The notes beneath the pieces were generated by a model. It saw only the letters and a program-made list of their open reading frames with translations, had not been told where the DNA came from and ran no database searches. A stretch of DNA of 64,000 bases from P36-A1 sp049478495 (GTDB taxonomy: Bacteria > Bacillota_I > Bacilli_A > JAJDGJ01), in the NCBI RefSeq assembly GCF_049478495.1, contig NZ_CP168083.1, positions 806,001 to 870,000 on the forward strand. Direction: 5' to 3'. Shown here piece after piece: positions 31,542-44,292 of the stretch. A program made the position numbers and the translations under genes. The first letter of the stretch is position 1; every line of letters begins with the position of its first letter.

Positions 31542-32621
31542 ATGAAAGTTTGTATCTACTTTGAAGGTATCAATAACATAAAGAAATCAGGGATTGGCCG
31601 TGCATTTTCGCACCAAGTAGAAATTTGTAAACAAAATAACATAGAATATACAACGAATTTCAAAGATAATTACGATATATTACATATTAATACAATATTT
31701 TTAAAAAGTGATGAAGCAATTAGATATGCAAGAAAACAAAATGCAAAAGTCATTTATCATGCACATACAACAAAAGAAGATTTTGAGAATTCATTTAAAA
31801 TGTCAAATTATATTGCTCCAGGATTGAAAAAATGGTTAATTAGACTATACTCTAAAGCCGATTTGATTTTGACACCAACAGAATACTCTAAAAAACTTAT
31901 TGAAGGTTACGGTATAAAAGTACCCGTTATGGCAATTTCAAATGGAATTGATTTAACAAAATATGAACCTGATATAAATAAAGAAAAAGAGTTTTTCAAT
32001 TATTTTAATTTAAAACCTGAAGAAAAAGTATTTATTTCAGTAGGTTTGTGGTTCAAAAGAAAAGGAATTATAGATTTTATTGAACTTGCAAAAGAACTAC
32101 CACAGTATAAATTTATCTGGTTTGGACACATTGCTAAAAGTAGCATACCAGCAGAAATAGTAGAAGCAATGGATAATAAACCAACTAATTGCCTATTTCC
32201 TGGATACATTGCAGGTAATGTAATACAAGGAGCTTTTTCTGCAGCTACAGCTTTTATATTTATGTCATATGAAGAAACGGAAGGAATTGTTGTTTTAGAA
32301 GCGCTAGCAAGTAAACAAAACGTTATAATTAGAGATATTCCTGTGTATCAAGATTGGCTAGAGGATGGAAAAGATGTATTAAAAGCTAAAACAATTCAAG
32401 ATTTTAAAGACAAGATAACTTATTTTGTTAATAATGAAAAAAATGAAATAAGAATAAATGGATATGAAGTTGCAAAGACAAAAGATATTCATTTAGTCGG
32501 TATGCAAATGAAAAAAATATATGAATATGTTTTAACATTGCCAGAGAAAAAATATATAGCAAAAAAAATATCAAAACAAATTACATATAAAATAAGCGAT
32601 AAAAAACGAAATAGGCTCTAA
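31542..32621 (+). CDS. GT4 glycosyltransferase, CpoA-like (diacylglycerol glycolipid synthesis)
   Basis: GT-B glycosyltransferase of family GT4, 359 residues, cytoplasmic or peripheral. The N-terminus VCIYFEGINNIKKSGIGRA, followed by DILHINT and YHAHTTKEDFENSF, and later ILTPTEYSKKLI, ISNGIDL, VGLWFKRKGIIDFIELA and the EETEGIVVLEALASKQ nucleotide-sugar loop, are very close to streptococcal CpoA. CpoA adds the second sugar in galactosyl-glucosyl-diacylglycerol. The end is Lys/Arg-rich. It follows galU. The acceptor (monoglycosyl-diacylglycerol) is inferred from the family. Confidence 0.85.
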   Translation: MKVCIYFEGINNIKKSGIGRAFSHQVEICKQNNIEYTTNFKDNYDILHINTIFLKSDEAIRYARKQNAKVIYHAHTTKEDFENSFKMSNYIAPGLKKWLIRLYSKADLILTPTEYSKKLIEGYGIKVPVMAISNGIDLTKYEPDINKEKEFFNYFNLKPEEKVFISVGLWFKRKGIIDFIELAKELPQYKFIWFGHIAKSSIPAEIVEAMDNKPTNCLFPGYIAGNVIQGAFSAATAFIFMSYEETEGIVVLEALASKQNVIIRDIPVYQDWLEDGKDVLKAKTIQDFKDKITYFVNNEKNEIRINGYEVAKTKDIHLVGMQMKKIYEYVLTLPEKKYIAKKISKQITYKISDKKRNRL

Positions 32622-32632
32622 GCCTATTTTTT
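32609..32632 (+). terminator. Rho-independent terminator after the glycosyltransferase
   Basis: AAATAGGCT (32609-32617) pairs with AGCCTATTT (32621-32629). The stop codon lies at the loop and a T run follows. Confidence 0.85.
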
Positions 32633-32758
32633 ATAGAAAAATATTATAATTAATTATATAAAAATATAAATATAATTACTTGATATAGAAAATGTTAACA
32701 TATTAATACAATTGTAAAATAATACTTAAAATAATTTGAATATTTATTACAAAAACTG

Positions 32759-32787
32759 TTGACTTTAATTGCAAAAAGTTTTATCAT
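32759..32787 (+). promoter_or_regulatory. Candidate rRNA operon promoter
   Basis: TTGACT (32759-32764), 17 bases and TATCAT (32782-32787) form the best promoter before 16S. The only other match, TATAAG at 32787, is too far from the -35. Confidence 0.5.
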
Positions 32788-32824
32788 ATAAGGGCATTAG
32801 AAAACAAGAGTTTGAAAATGCAAC

Positions 32825-32870
32825 GATCTTTGAAAACTAAACAGAACTGTCAATTCAATTCAGTCAGGAA
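32825..32870 (+). other. 16S leader: boxA-like element and 5' arm of the 16S processing stalk
   Basis: GATCTTTGAAAACTAAACAG (32825-32844) is the boxA-like leader element common in Firmicutes. The same segment and the following bases are complementary to the spacer just after 16S (about 34482-34525, containing ACTGTTTAGTTTT), forming the double-stranded stalk from which pre-16S is cut, presumably by RNase III. Confidence 0.7.
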
Positions 32871-32911
32871 ATCAAAACAAATGGATAACACAATTATCCT
32901 GTCAATAAATT

Positions 32912-34471
<1,560 letters not shown>

Positions 34472-34728
34472 AAGGAGAAAGAAGGCTGGATTGAAAAAGG
34501 CAGTACTGTTTAGTTTTGAGAGGTCGAAAAGACTTCTTAAGTAGTAAAGATCTTTGACAACTGAATAATATTAGAAAACAAACAAGATAGATAAGTAAGA
34601 CAAACAAAAATAAATGGAAGGAATTTCTGTTTATTGGAGTGGGTAATACTAAAGATTTTACAAAAAACAAGCAAAAGAAAGAGCGAAACTTTCAAAAAAA
34701 CGCAAGAATAAACTTGAAAAAAAAGTAA
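34472..34728 (+). other. 16S-23S spacer without tRNA genes
   Basis: The 257-base spacer holds no tRNA. Its first part (about 34482-34525) is the 3' arm of the 16S stalk. A second boxA-like element GATCTTTGACAACTGAATA starts at 34549. CTGAATAATATTAG (34561-34574) is exactly complementary to 37611-37624 beyond 23S and so forms the 23S processing stalk. Confidence 0.75.
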
Positions 34729-37602
<2,874 letters not shown>

Positions 37603-37610
37603 GAAAAAGA

Positions 37611-37624
37611 CTAATATTATTCAG
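37611..37624 (+). other. 3' arm of the 23S processing stalk
   Basis: CTAATATTATTCAG is the exact reverse complement of 34561-34574 in the 16S-23S spacer. Confidence 0.7.
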
Positions 37625-37640
37625 CAAAGACTTTACAAAG

Positions 37641-37749
37641 TCTGGTGTTGATGGCAAGATGGACACACCTGTACCCATACCGAACACAGAAGTTAAGCAT
37701 CTTAGCGCCGAATGTAGTACGAAAGTGCGAGAATAGGACATCGCCAGGC
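37641..37749 (+). rRNA. rrf: 5S ribosomal RNA
   Basis: About 109 bases. The terminal stem TCTGGTG pairs with CGCCAGG, and the conserved CCCATACCGAACACAGAAGT is present. A small stem AGACTTT/AAAGTCT (37630-37643) overlaps the 5' end. A terminator follows. Confidence 0.96.
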
Positions 37750-37757
37750 AAAGCAAG

Positions 37758-37777
37758 AGCCCTTAATAGGGCTTTTT
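37758..37777 (+). terminator. Rho-independent terminator of the rRNA operon
   Basis: AGCCCT (37758-37763) pairs with AGGGCT (37768-37773) and is followed by T. Confidence 0.85.
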
Positions 37778-37806
37778 ATTATATTTAAAAATAGGAGGAG
37801 TTAATT

Positions 37807-38265
37807 ATGAAGCTTGAACTAATACTTAGTAGTTTGGATGAAACAGCACTTTTTGCAAAAAAAATAGCTAGTGTTGTCTCGAAAAGTAAGGGAGTAATCT
37901 TTTTGGATGGAGACCTAGGTGCTGGGAAAACCACTTTCACAAAATTATTAGCTAAAAATTTAGGTATTAATGAAATAGTTACATCTCCTACTTTCAATAT
38001 TTTTAAAAGATATGAGTTTAATTCTTCTGCATTAAACCATTTTGATTTATATCGAATTAAAGAAAATGTCTATGATAATGGCTTTGAAGATTACTGGTTT
38101 GATCCTAATGAGATATCAATTATAGAGTGGTCTACTTTTTTACCAGAAGAATTTCAAGATATCTGTTTATTAAAATTAAACATAGAAATTATCGGTGATA
38201 ATAAAAGAAAGATTATTATACATGCAAGCGATAAAATACTAGATATAATAAAGGAGTTAAATTAA
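37807..38265 (+). CDS. tsaE: tRNA threonylcarbamoyladenosine biosynthesis ATPase TsaE
   Basis: ATPase partner of the TsaB-TsaD complex that puts threonylcarbamoyl on A37 of ANN-decoding tRNAs. Walker A lies at residues 35-43 (GDLGAGKTT); TSPTFNIFKRYE and HFDLYRI follow, then IIEWSTFLPE (Walker-B-like region). It has 152 residues. The start follows AGGAGG. It heads the compact operon tsaE-tsaB-rimI-tsaD and is one base from tsaB. Confidence 0.95.
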   Translation: MKLELILSSLDETALFAKKIASVVSKSKGVIFLDGDLGAGKTTFTKLLAKNLGINEIVTSPTFNIFKRYEFNSSALNHFDLYRIKENVYDNGFEDYWFDPNEISIIEWSTFLPEEFQDICLLKLNIEIIGDNKRKIIIHASDKILDIIKELN

Positions 38266-38266
38266 A

Positions 38267-38809
38267 ATGAAATTATACATTGATACAACTAATCAATTTA
38301 TTATTTTTGTATTAATTAATAATGATAGAATAATTAATAGTAAAATAATAAATACAAATAGAAACCAATCAGAGAAATTTATTGATGAACTAGATTTGTT
38401 CTTAAAATCAAATAATACAAACATTGATTCAATTCAAGATTTTTTCTTTGCAAATGGTCCAGGTAGTTTTACAGGAATTCGTGTTGGGTTATCTTTTGCA
38501 AAAGCTTTATTAGTTAGTAAAAAAGTGAACATTTATACTATTAATACACTACATACTTTAGTTGACAACTTTGTAGATTCAGAATCTATAATTGATGCTA
38601 GAGGTGGTAAGTATTATTATGTTAAGGTATTAAATAATAAATTCAACAAGCCACAACTATTAGAAAAATCAGATGTCATTTTAGAGAATAAAAATATAAA
38701 TACATATGAAAATAGTATTAGTAAAATTCCTGATAATGTCTTACATTTAATTGAAAATGAAATTTATTCTTTAGATATTTCTTCATTATATGTAAAGGAA
38801 GCATTTTAA
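38267..38809 (+). CDS. tsaB: tRNA threonylcarbamoyladenosine biosynthesis protein TsaB
   Basis: Inactive ASKHA-fold partner that heterodimerises with TsaD. The start MKLYIDTTNQFIIFVLINN and the GPGSFTGIRVGLSFAKAL motif are diagnostic. At 180 residues it is shorter than the usual 210-230, with the C-terminal lobe reduced, as in some small-genome Firmicutes. It ends overlapping the rimI start by one base, inside the t6A operon. Confidence 0.92.
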   Translation: MKLYIDTTNQFIIFVLINNDRIINSKIINTNRNQSEKFIDELDLFLKSNNTNIDSIQDFFFANGPGSFTGIRVGLSFAKALLVSKKVNIYTINTLHTLVDNFVDSESIIDARGGKYYYVKVLNNKFNKPQLLEKSDVILENKNINTYENSISKIPDNVLHLIENEIYSLDISSLYVKEAF

Positions 38810-39234
38810 TGAATATAAGAAACGCTACTAAGGCCGATATTAATAATATATTATTATTGCATGATTCTCTTTTTTCTTATAAGTGGTCCTATGATAATTA
38901 TGCTAATGAACTAGATTTTGATATAAGCTCTTTTAAAGTAATAGAATATCAAGATCAAATTATTGCATACTATATTTTACATAATATATTTGAAACACTA
39001 GAAATAATTATGATTGTGGTTTCTAAAGAGTATCAATCACAAGGAATAGGCCAAAAATTGCTTCAAATTATAGAGAACGAAAAAAAAGTAAATGGTAATG
39101 ACTTTATATATTTAGAAGTTGCTTTTGATAATGAACAAGCTATAAAATTTTATGAAAAAAATAGTTTTATTAAAATTAATGAAAGGAAAGATTATTATGG
39201 AAAAGGCAAACATGCTTTTATTTATAGTAAGTAG
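38809..39234 (+). CDS. rimI: GNAT acetyltransferase RimI-like
   Basis: N-acetyltransferase of the GNAT fold, 141 residues. The acetyl-CoA-binding loop is SQGIGQKLLQ (Q/R-x-x-G-x-G/A), preceded by the IMIVVSKEY strand and followed by FIYLEVAFDNEQAIKFYEKNSF, the standard RimI C-terminus. In Firmicutes rimI is routinely placed between tsaB and tsaD; the family acetylates the N-terminus of ribosomal protein S18 and other proteins. Substrate here is inferred from context. Confidence 0.9.
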   Translation: MNIRNATKADINNILLLHDSLFSYKWSYDNYANELDFDISSFKVIEYQDQIIAYYILHNIFETLEIIMIVVSKEYQSQGIGQKLLQIIENEKKVNGNDFIYLEVAFDNEQAIKFYEKNSFIKINERKDYYGKGKHAFIYSK

Positions 39235-39243
39235 GAATATAAA

Positions 39244-40263
39244 ATGATAGAAAATGAAAGAATTATATTAGCAATAGAAACAAGTTGTGATGAAACAGCG
39301 ATGTCAATACTTAAGGGTAATAAAAAACTTTTAGCAAATATAGTTTCAAGCCAAATAGATCAACATAGTCTTAATGGAGGAGTAGTTCCAGAACTTGCAT
39401 CTAGGTTGCACTTACAAAATATCGATAGTGTATTTAAAGAAACAATGAGTAAAGCTAATATATCAATTGAAGATGTTGATGGTATTGCTATTGTTAATGG
39501 ACCGGGTTTAATTGGTGCACTACATGTAGGTGTAATGTTTGCAAAATCAATAGCCTATCTTAATAATATACCAATATTACCAATTCATCATATCGCAGGT
39601 CACATTTATGCTAATGAGTTGATAACTGATTTAAAATTTCCTCTTATAGCTTTAGTAGTTTCTGGTGGGCACACAGAATTAGTATTAATGAATAATCACC
39701 TAGAATTCAAAGTTTTAGGTCAAACTCATGATGATGCTATTGGGGAAAGTTACGATAAAATAGCAAGGGTATTAGGACTTGGATATCCTGGAGGACCTAT
39801 AATAGATAAACTAGCTAAAAGTGGAACAGATATTTACAACTTTCCGATTCCTAAAAATGACAAAACATACGACTTTTCATATAGTGGTTTAAAATCAGCA
39901 GTTATAAATAAAGTTAATACTTTAAAGATGAAAAAAGAATCGTACAATAACGATGATATTGCTTGCTCATTTCAAACAAGTGCTATAGCACCATTAATTT
40001 CTAAAACTTTAATGGCTGCAAAAGAATTTAATGCTGTACAAGTTGTATTAGCTGGTGGAGTGTCTGCAAATTCTTATTTAAGAGAAAAAATAACGGAAGA
40101 ATTTAAAGAAAAATTACCTTTAGTTGAGTTGGTTTTACCTCCGCTTTGGGCAACAACAGATAATGCTGCAATGATTGCAAGTGTAGCATCACATTATAAA
40201 AAGGAAGCGTACACTAATAATTATAGCTTCAGTGTAAATCCTAATCGAAAATTGGCCGAATAA
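39244..40263 (+). CDS. tsaD: tRNA N6-adenosine threonylcarbamoyltransferase TsaD
   Basis: Catalytic subunit of t6A synthesis, Fe-binding ASKHA protein. The start LAIETSCDETAMSI, metal-binding H116-x3-H120 (HIAGH), SGGHTELVLM, GESYDKIARVLGLGYPGGP and the late LAGGVSANSYLRE and TTDNAAMIA blocks are all present. The 339-residue length is standard. It is the last gene of the t6A operon; its 3' end forms the stem of a terminator. Confidence 0.97.
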   Translation: MIENERIILAIETSCDETAMSILKGNKKLLANIVSSQIDQHSLNGGVVPELASRLHLQNIDSVFKETMSKANISIEDVDGIAIVNGPGLIGALHVGVMFAKSIAYLNNIPILPIHHIAGHIYANELITDLKFPLIALVVSGGHTELVLMNNHLEFKVLGQTHDDAIGESYDKIARVLGLGYPGGPIIDKLAKSGTDIYNFPIPKNDKTYDFSYSGLKSAVINKVNTLKMKKESYNNDDIACSFQTSAIAPLISKTLMAAKEFNAVQVVLAGGVSANSYLREKITEEFKEKLPLVELVLPPLWATTDNAAMIASVASHYKKEAYTNNYSFSVNPNRKLAE

Positions 40264-40273
40264 GGCCTTTTTT
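40254..40273 (+). terminator. Probable terminator at the end of tsaD
   Basis: GGCC (40254-40257) and GGCC (40264-40267) form a short stem flanked by A-rich and T-rich sequence, overlapping the stop codon and followed by a T run. Confidence 0.55.
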
Positions 40274-40295
40274 GACACATATACAACTAAATATA

Positions 40296-40304
40296 TGGTA
40301 TAAT
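40296..40304 (+). promoter_or_regulatory. Extended -10 promoter for proS
   Basis: TGGTATAAT (TG-N-TATAAT) lies 30 bases before the proS start. A perfect TTGACA (40272-40277) is 21 bases upstream of the -10, too far for ideal spacing, so the extended -10 probably matters. The leader is too short for a T-box. Confidence 0.6.
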
Positions 40305-40334
40305 AAATTGATAGAGAAAGGTTTAGGTGGTTTA

Positions 40335-42044
40335 ATGAAACAAAGTAGATTGTTTATACCAACTCAAAGAAACGAAATTAATGATGAGAGCACTGCTAAA
40401 TCGTTTTTGTTAATGCAAAAAGCAGGAATGATTAAACAAGTAGCTGCAGGTATATTTACCTATCTTCCATTAGCGAATATGGTAATGCAAAATATAGAAA
40501 AAATTACAAGAGAAGAATTAGAAAAAATATCTTCTGTAGAATTAACAATGCCAATTTTACAGCCCAAAGAACTTTGGCAAGAGTCACAAAGATGGACTAA
40601 ATATGGTGTAGAATTAATGAGAATGAGTGATAGACATGATAGAGAATTTTGTTTAGCACCTACTGCTGAAGAATTAGTTGTTTCTACAATTAGAGATAGT
40701 GTTAAGTCATGGAGACAACTACCATTATCTGTATATCAAATTCAAACTAAATTTAGAGATGAAGCTCGACCAAGATTTGGATTGATGCGTGGACGTGAAT
40801 TTATTATGAAAGATGCTTATTCATTTCATGTCGATGATCAAGATTTAGATGTTCATTACAAAGAAATGGAAAAAGCATACGATAACATTTTCAAAAGATG
40901 TGGTTTAGATGTTATAAAAGTTAGTGCTGATAACGGAGCAATTGGCGGCAGTGATTCAACTGAATTTATGGCAATAAGTGAAATTGGAGAAGACACTTTG
41001 ATTTATTGTGAAACTTGTGGATATCAAGCTAATTTAGAAAAAGCAATAGCTAAATATGATATTGCACAACCAAATAATGAAGAAGTATTAACACTTAAAT
41101 TAATAGATACTCCAAATGTGTCAAAAGTAGAAGATATAGCTAGATTTTTAGATATGAATTTAAATAGAGTTGCAAAATATATTACTTATAAAGATGACAT
41201 TACTAATAAATTTTATTTAGTGGTTTCTCCAGGAAATTATGAAATTAATGAAGTTAAATTAAATAATTTAGTAAAAGGCGAATTGCGAAAATTAACTGAT
41301 GAAGAATTAATCGAACAAGGTCTATTAAAAGGATTTATTGGACCAGTAAATTTAAAAACAAAAGACAGATTTATTATTGTTGCAGATGAGTCAATAGAAA
41401 ATATGACAAACCATACTGCAGGTGGTAATATAGTTGATACACATTACATTAACATTAACCTTGGAAGAGATTATAATGCTGATTTTGTTGCAGATATCAA
41501 AGAAGTTAAAGAAACTGATAAATGTGTTAACTGTAATGATAATTTAAAATTTGCAAAGGGTATTGAAGTTGGACATATTTTCAAATTAGGTGATGTATAT
41601 TCAAAAGCTATGAATTGTACTTATTTAAATCCAGAACAAAAACAAGTACCAATGCAAATGGGATGTTATGGATTAGGAATAAGCCGCGTTTTAATGGCAA
41701 TAATAGAATCTCATTCTAATGATGAAAACAATAGCTTAATCTGGCCAAAAGAAATACAACCTTTTGATGTCCACTTAATAATAGTAGATCAAAAGAAAGA
41801 AGAACAATTAAATATTGCACAAGAGCTATACAATAAATTAACTCAAGAAGGAATTAAAGTACTTTATGATAATAGAAAAGAAAGAGTTGGTTCTAAATTT
41901 GCAGATGCTGATTTAATTGGTATTCAAAAAAGAATAATTGTTGGAAAAAAAGCGGTTGAAGGAATTGTTGAATTCAACGATAGACTAACTGAAGAAAAAA
42001 TTGAAATAAGTGCAGATAGTGTTTTGAACTATCTAGTAAAGTAG
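40335..42044 (+). CDS. proS: Prolyl-tRNA synthetase (bacterial type)
   Basis: Class II synthetase charging tRNA-Pro. Motif 1 region TMPILQPKELWQES, motif 2 QTKFRDEARPRFGLMRGREFIMKDAYSF, an editing/insertion domain between about residues 220 and 400, and motif 3 GCYGLGISRVLMAIIE are present, followed by the anticodon-binding domain. ATG 40335 after AGGTGG gives 569 residues and the canonical MKQSRLFIPT start; the longer open frame back to 40272 is not coding, since it contains the promoter. Confidence 0.97.
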   Translation: MKQSRLFIPTQRNEINDESTAKSFLLMQKAGMIKQVAAGIFTYLPLANMVMQNIEKITREELEKISSVELTMPILQPKELWQESQRWTKYGVELMRMSDRHDREFCLAPTAEELVVSTIRDSVKSWRQLPLSVYQIQTKFRDEARPRFGLMRGREFIMKDAYSFHVDDQDLDVHYKEMEKAYDNIFKRCGLDVIKVSADNGAIGGSDSTEFMAISEIGEDTLIYCETCGYQANLEKAIAKYDIAQPNNEEVLTLKLIDTPNVSKVEDIARFLDMNLNRVAKYITYKDDITNKFYLVVSPGNYEINEVKLNNLVKGELRKLTDEELIEQGLLKGFIGPVNLKTKDRFIIVADESIENMTNHTAGGNIVDTHYININLGRDYNADFVADIKEVKETDKCVNCNDNLKFAKGIEVGHIFKLGDVYSKAMNCTYLNPEQKQVPMQMGCYGLGISRVLMAIIESHSNDENNSLIWPKEIQPFDVHLIIVDQKKEEQLNIAQELYNKLTQEGIKVLYDNRKERVGSKFADADLIGIQKRIIVGKKAVEGIVEFNDRLTEEKIEISADSVLNYLVK

Positions 42045-42050
42045 GCTAAT

Positions 42051-42992
42051 ATGGATGAAATAAGTAAATTAATAACTCAAGAAAAATATGAAGAAGCCTT
42101 AAAAAAGTTACTTATAATGGATGGCAATTACTTGCAAAAAACACAATGTTTGTATGAAATGAAAAAATATGATGAACTTAAATCATTTTTTGAAAGTATT
42201 TCAGATAAAATTGAAAAAGAATATTATGAAATATTAGGCTTTTATATTTTATCGCTTTTAGAACTAGAAGAGTTTGATAAGGCACTTTCAGTTTTAAATG
42301 AAGAACTTTCAATGCCATATATTGAATCACCATATGATGTTGTTTTAGATAATTTGTATGATGATGTTATTGCAAGAAAGAGATTATTTTTATCTGATAA
42401 AGGGTTAGAAAATATTCATATACATGAACATGATGTAAAAGAAGTTCTACTAGATGGTGATGATTTTGATACACAATTGCAATTAATATTAAATTTAGAT
42501 AAATTAAATATTAGAAATATATTTGAAGAATTATCATTGTTCTTAGAAAATCAAAATAAAAATTCAATTTTAAAATCGTTTATATTAGAATTACTGATTA
42601 AACAGCAAATTAGCGATGAAGTGATAATAAATAAAAATGGATTAGAATATGCATTTTTACCAATGGCTAACCAACTTGTTTTAGATAATCATAATTATTT
42701 GATCACAAAAAATAATATAGAAGATAGATTAGAAAAAAATCCAAGTTTTTTACAGATGGCTTTAGATGTTTTAGATATGACAGCTTATTTAATATATCCT
42801 CAATTAATAGATTCGGAAGAAACTAAGTTGTATGCTGCTGCAATTGAATATTATGTATACTCTTTAAACATGGAAGAAATCGATAATAGTTTATACTCTT
42901 ATTATGATTTAAATGAAAAAATTGTTGAAGGAATGGTATCATATATTGTAGGATTTTTACAACCAGAAGATAGCCATATACACTCGTTATGA
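42051..42992 (+). CDS. Conserved-looking protein with TPR-like N-terminus, function unknown
   Basis: A 313-residue acidic soluble protein. Residues about 10-100 look like helical pairs of tetratricopeptide type (KYEEALKKLLIM, LYEMKKYDELKSFF, ELEEFDKALSVLNEEL). The rest is helical with no motif I know. Similar small TPR-like proteins occur beside translation genes in Mollicutes-related Firmicutes, but I cannot name the family with confidence. Its stop overlaps the ybeY start (ATGA), and it starts six bases after proS, so it is co-expressed with translation and rRNA-maturation genes. Confidence 0.8.
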   Translation: MDEISKLITQEKYEEALKKLLIMDGNYLQKTQCLYEMKKYDELKSFFESISDKIEKEYYEILGFYILSLLELEEFDKALSVLNEELSMPYIESPYDVVLDNLYDDVIARKRLFLSDKGLENIHIHEHDVKEVLLDGDDFDTQLQLILNLDKLNIRNIFEELSLFLENQNKNSILKSFILELLIKQQISDEVIINKNGLEYAFLPMANQLVLDNHNYLITKNNIEDRLEKNPSFLQMALDVLDMTAYLIYPQLIDSEETKLYAAAIEYYVYSLNMEEIDNSLYSYYDLNEKIVEGMVSYIVGFLQPEDSHIHSL

Positions 42993-43432
42993 TAGAGTTA
43001 AATTTCTACAATGATTATAATAAATCATTTGATTATTTAAAAACAGATTATTCTAAAATATTTGAAATTGCATTGAAAATACTTAATATCAATAAAAAAT
43101 GTGAAATAAGTGTCACATTGGTTAATAATGAAGAAATACAAAGAATAAATAAAGAATATCGAAATAAGGATTATGCTACAGATGTTATTTCTTTTGAAAG
43201 TGGAATGCTTTTAGAAGAATTTCATCTTGAAGTAGATTTAGGAGATATCTTTATTAGCGTTGATAAAGCGCTTGAACAGGCAAAAGAATATGGACATTCG
43301 CAAACAAGAGAATTAAATTTTCTTTTTGTACACGGCTTATTACATTGTCTTGGATATGACCATTTGAATGAATTAGATGAAAAAGAAATGTTTGCTATGC
43401 AAGAGGTGATACTTGATGATTACAAACTTTAA
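42989..43432 (+). CDS. ybeY: Endoribonuclease YbeY (rRNA maturation factor)
   Basis: Metal-dependent endoribonuclease for 16S rRNA 3'-end maturation and ribosome quality control. The zinc site HGLLHCLGYDH (H115, H119, H125) matches the family pattern H-G-x-L-H-x-x-G-Y-D-H exactly. The NKEYRNKDYATDVISF segment is also typical. It has 147 residues. It overlaps the upstream gene by 4 bases and dgkA by 17. The ybeY-dgkA-cdd-era order is the classic Firmicute arrangement. Confidence 0.96.
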   Translation: MIELNFYNDYNKSFDYLKTDYSKIFEIALKILNINKKCEISVTLVNNEEIQRINKEYRNKDYATDVISFESGMLLEEFHLEVDLGDIFISVDKALEQAKEYGHSQTRELNFLFVHGLLHCLGYDHLNELDEKEMFAMQEVILDDYKL

Positions 43433-43829
43433 AAAAATTGCAAAATTTCGAATAAAGAAAAAAGAACAGATATACTACAAAAATCATAATAAGTTTTCTG
43501 TGGCCTTTAAAGGCATTTATACGGTGTTTGCTGAAGAATCAAGTTTCAGATATCAAACACTGATTTTTGCACTTGTACTAGTAATGGGTATAGCCTTAGA
43601 TTTAAATCAAGTTGAATGGATTTCAATTATAATAGTATCAATAATTGTTTTGAGCTTAGAAATAATGAATACTGCAGTAGAAAATATTATTGATATAATT
43701 TCACCAGAATATAATAAAAGTGCAGGTAAAGTAAAAGATATTGCAGCAGGTTGCGTTCTTCTAGCAAGTATTGGAGCAGTTTGTATAGGCATCTTTATTT
43801 TTTATCCAAAAATAATAACATTAATATAA
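43416..43829 (+). CDS. dgkA: Undecaprenol/diacylglycerol kinase family protein
   Basis: Small integral membrane kinase with three transmembrane helices in its C-terminal two thirds. The family signature EIMNTAVENIIDIISPEYNKSAGKVKDIAAG contains the catalytic Glu and Asp. In Firmicutes this enzyme phosphorylates undecaprenol for wall-lipid recycling. It has 137 residues; ATG 43416 follows AGAGGTGAT, and the adjoining TTG (43413) is less likely. Confidence 0.93.
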   Translation: MITNFKKIAKFRIKKKEQIYYKNHNKFSVAFKGIYTVFAEESSFRYQTLIFALVLVMGIALDLNQVEWISIIIVSIIVLSLEIMNTAVENIIDIISPEYNKSAGKVKDIAAGCVLLASIGAVCIGIFIFYPKIITLI

Positions 43830-43842
43830 AAGGAGAATTACC

Positions 43843-44292
43843 ATGAAAGAAAAATTAAGAGAAACAATGTTTAATTTAAGTATGAAGGGATATGCTAATG
43901 CATATGTACCATATTCTAATTATGCAGTTGGTGCATCTTTAGTAACAAAAGATAACAAAGCCTTTATTGGAGCAAATATAGAAAATGCTGCATATGGCTC
44001 AACAATATGTGCAGAAAGAACTTGTATTAATAGTGCTTATGCTAATGGTGTAAGAAAAGAAGACATTTATGCATTTGCATTAGTAACTGAATCAGAAGAA
44101 CCAGGTACACCATGTGGTGCATGTAGACAAGTCTTATCTGAATTACTAGAACCAAACACACCTATCTTTATTTTCAATACAAAAGGAGACTGTTTTGAAA
44201 CTGATATCGCAACACTATTACCATATAAATTTGTATTAGAAGCTAAAGATGACGATAATGAAAAAAATAATGAGGAAGTAGCTAATGTTTAA
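43843..44292 (+). CDS. cdd: Cytidine deaminase
   Basis: Deaminates cytidine and deoxycytidine for pyrimidine salvage. Zinc ligands C56 (in TICAERT, with catalytic E58), C91 and C94 (TPCGACRQ) are present; YVPYSNYAVGASL is the N-terminal family block. It has 149 residues, with an Asp/Glu/Asn-rich tail beyond the usual end (about residues 136-149). The tail region overlaps the start of era by 8 bases. Confidence 0.96.
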   Translation: MKEKLRETMFNLSMKGYANAYVPYSNYAVGASLVTKDNKAFIGANIENAAYGSTICAERTCINSAYANGVRKEDIYAFALVTESEEPGTPCGACRQVLSELLEPNTPIFIFNTKGDCFETDIATLLPYKFVLEAKDDDNEKNNEEVANV

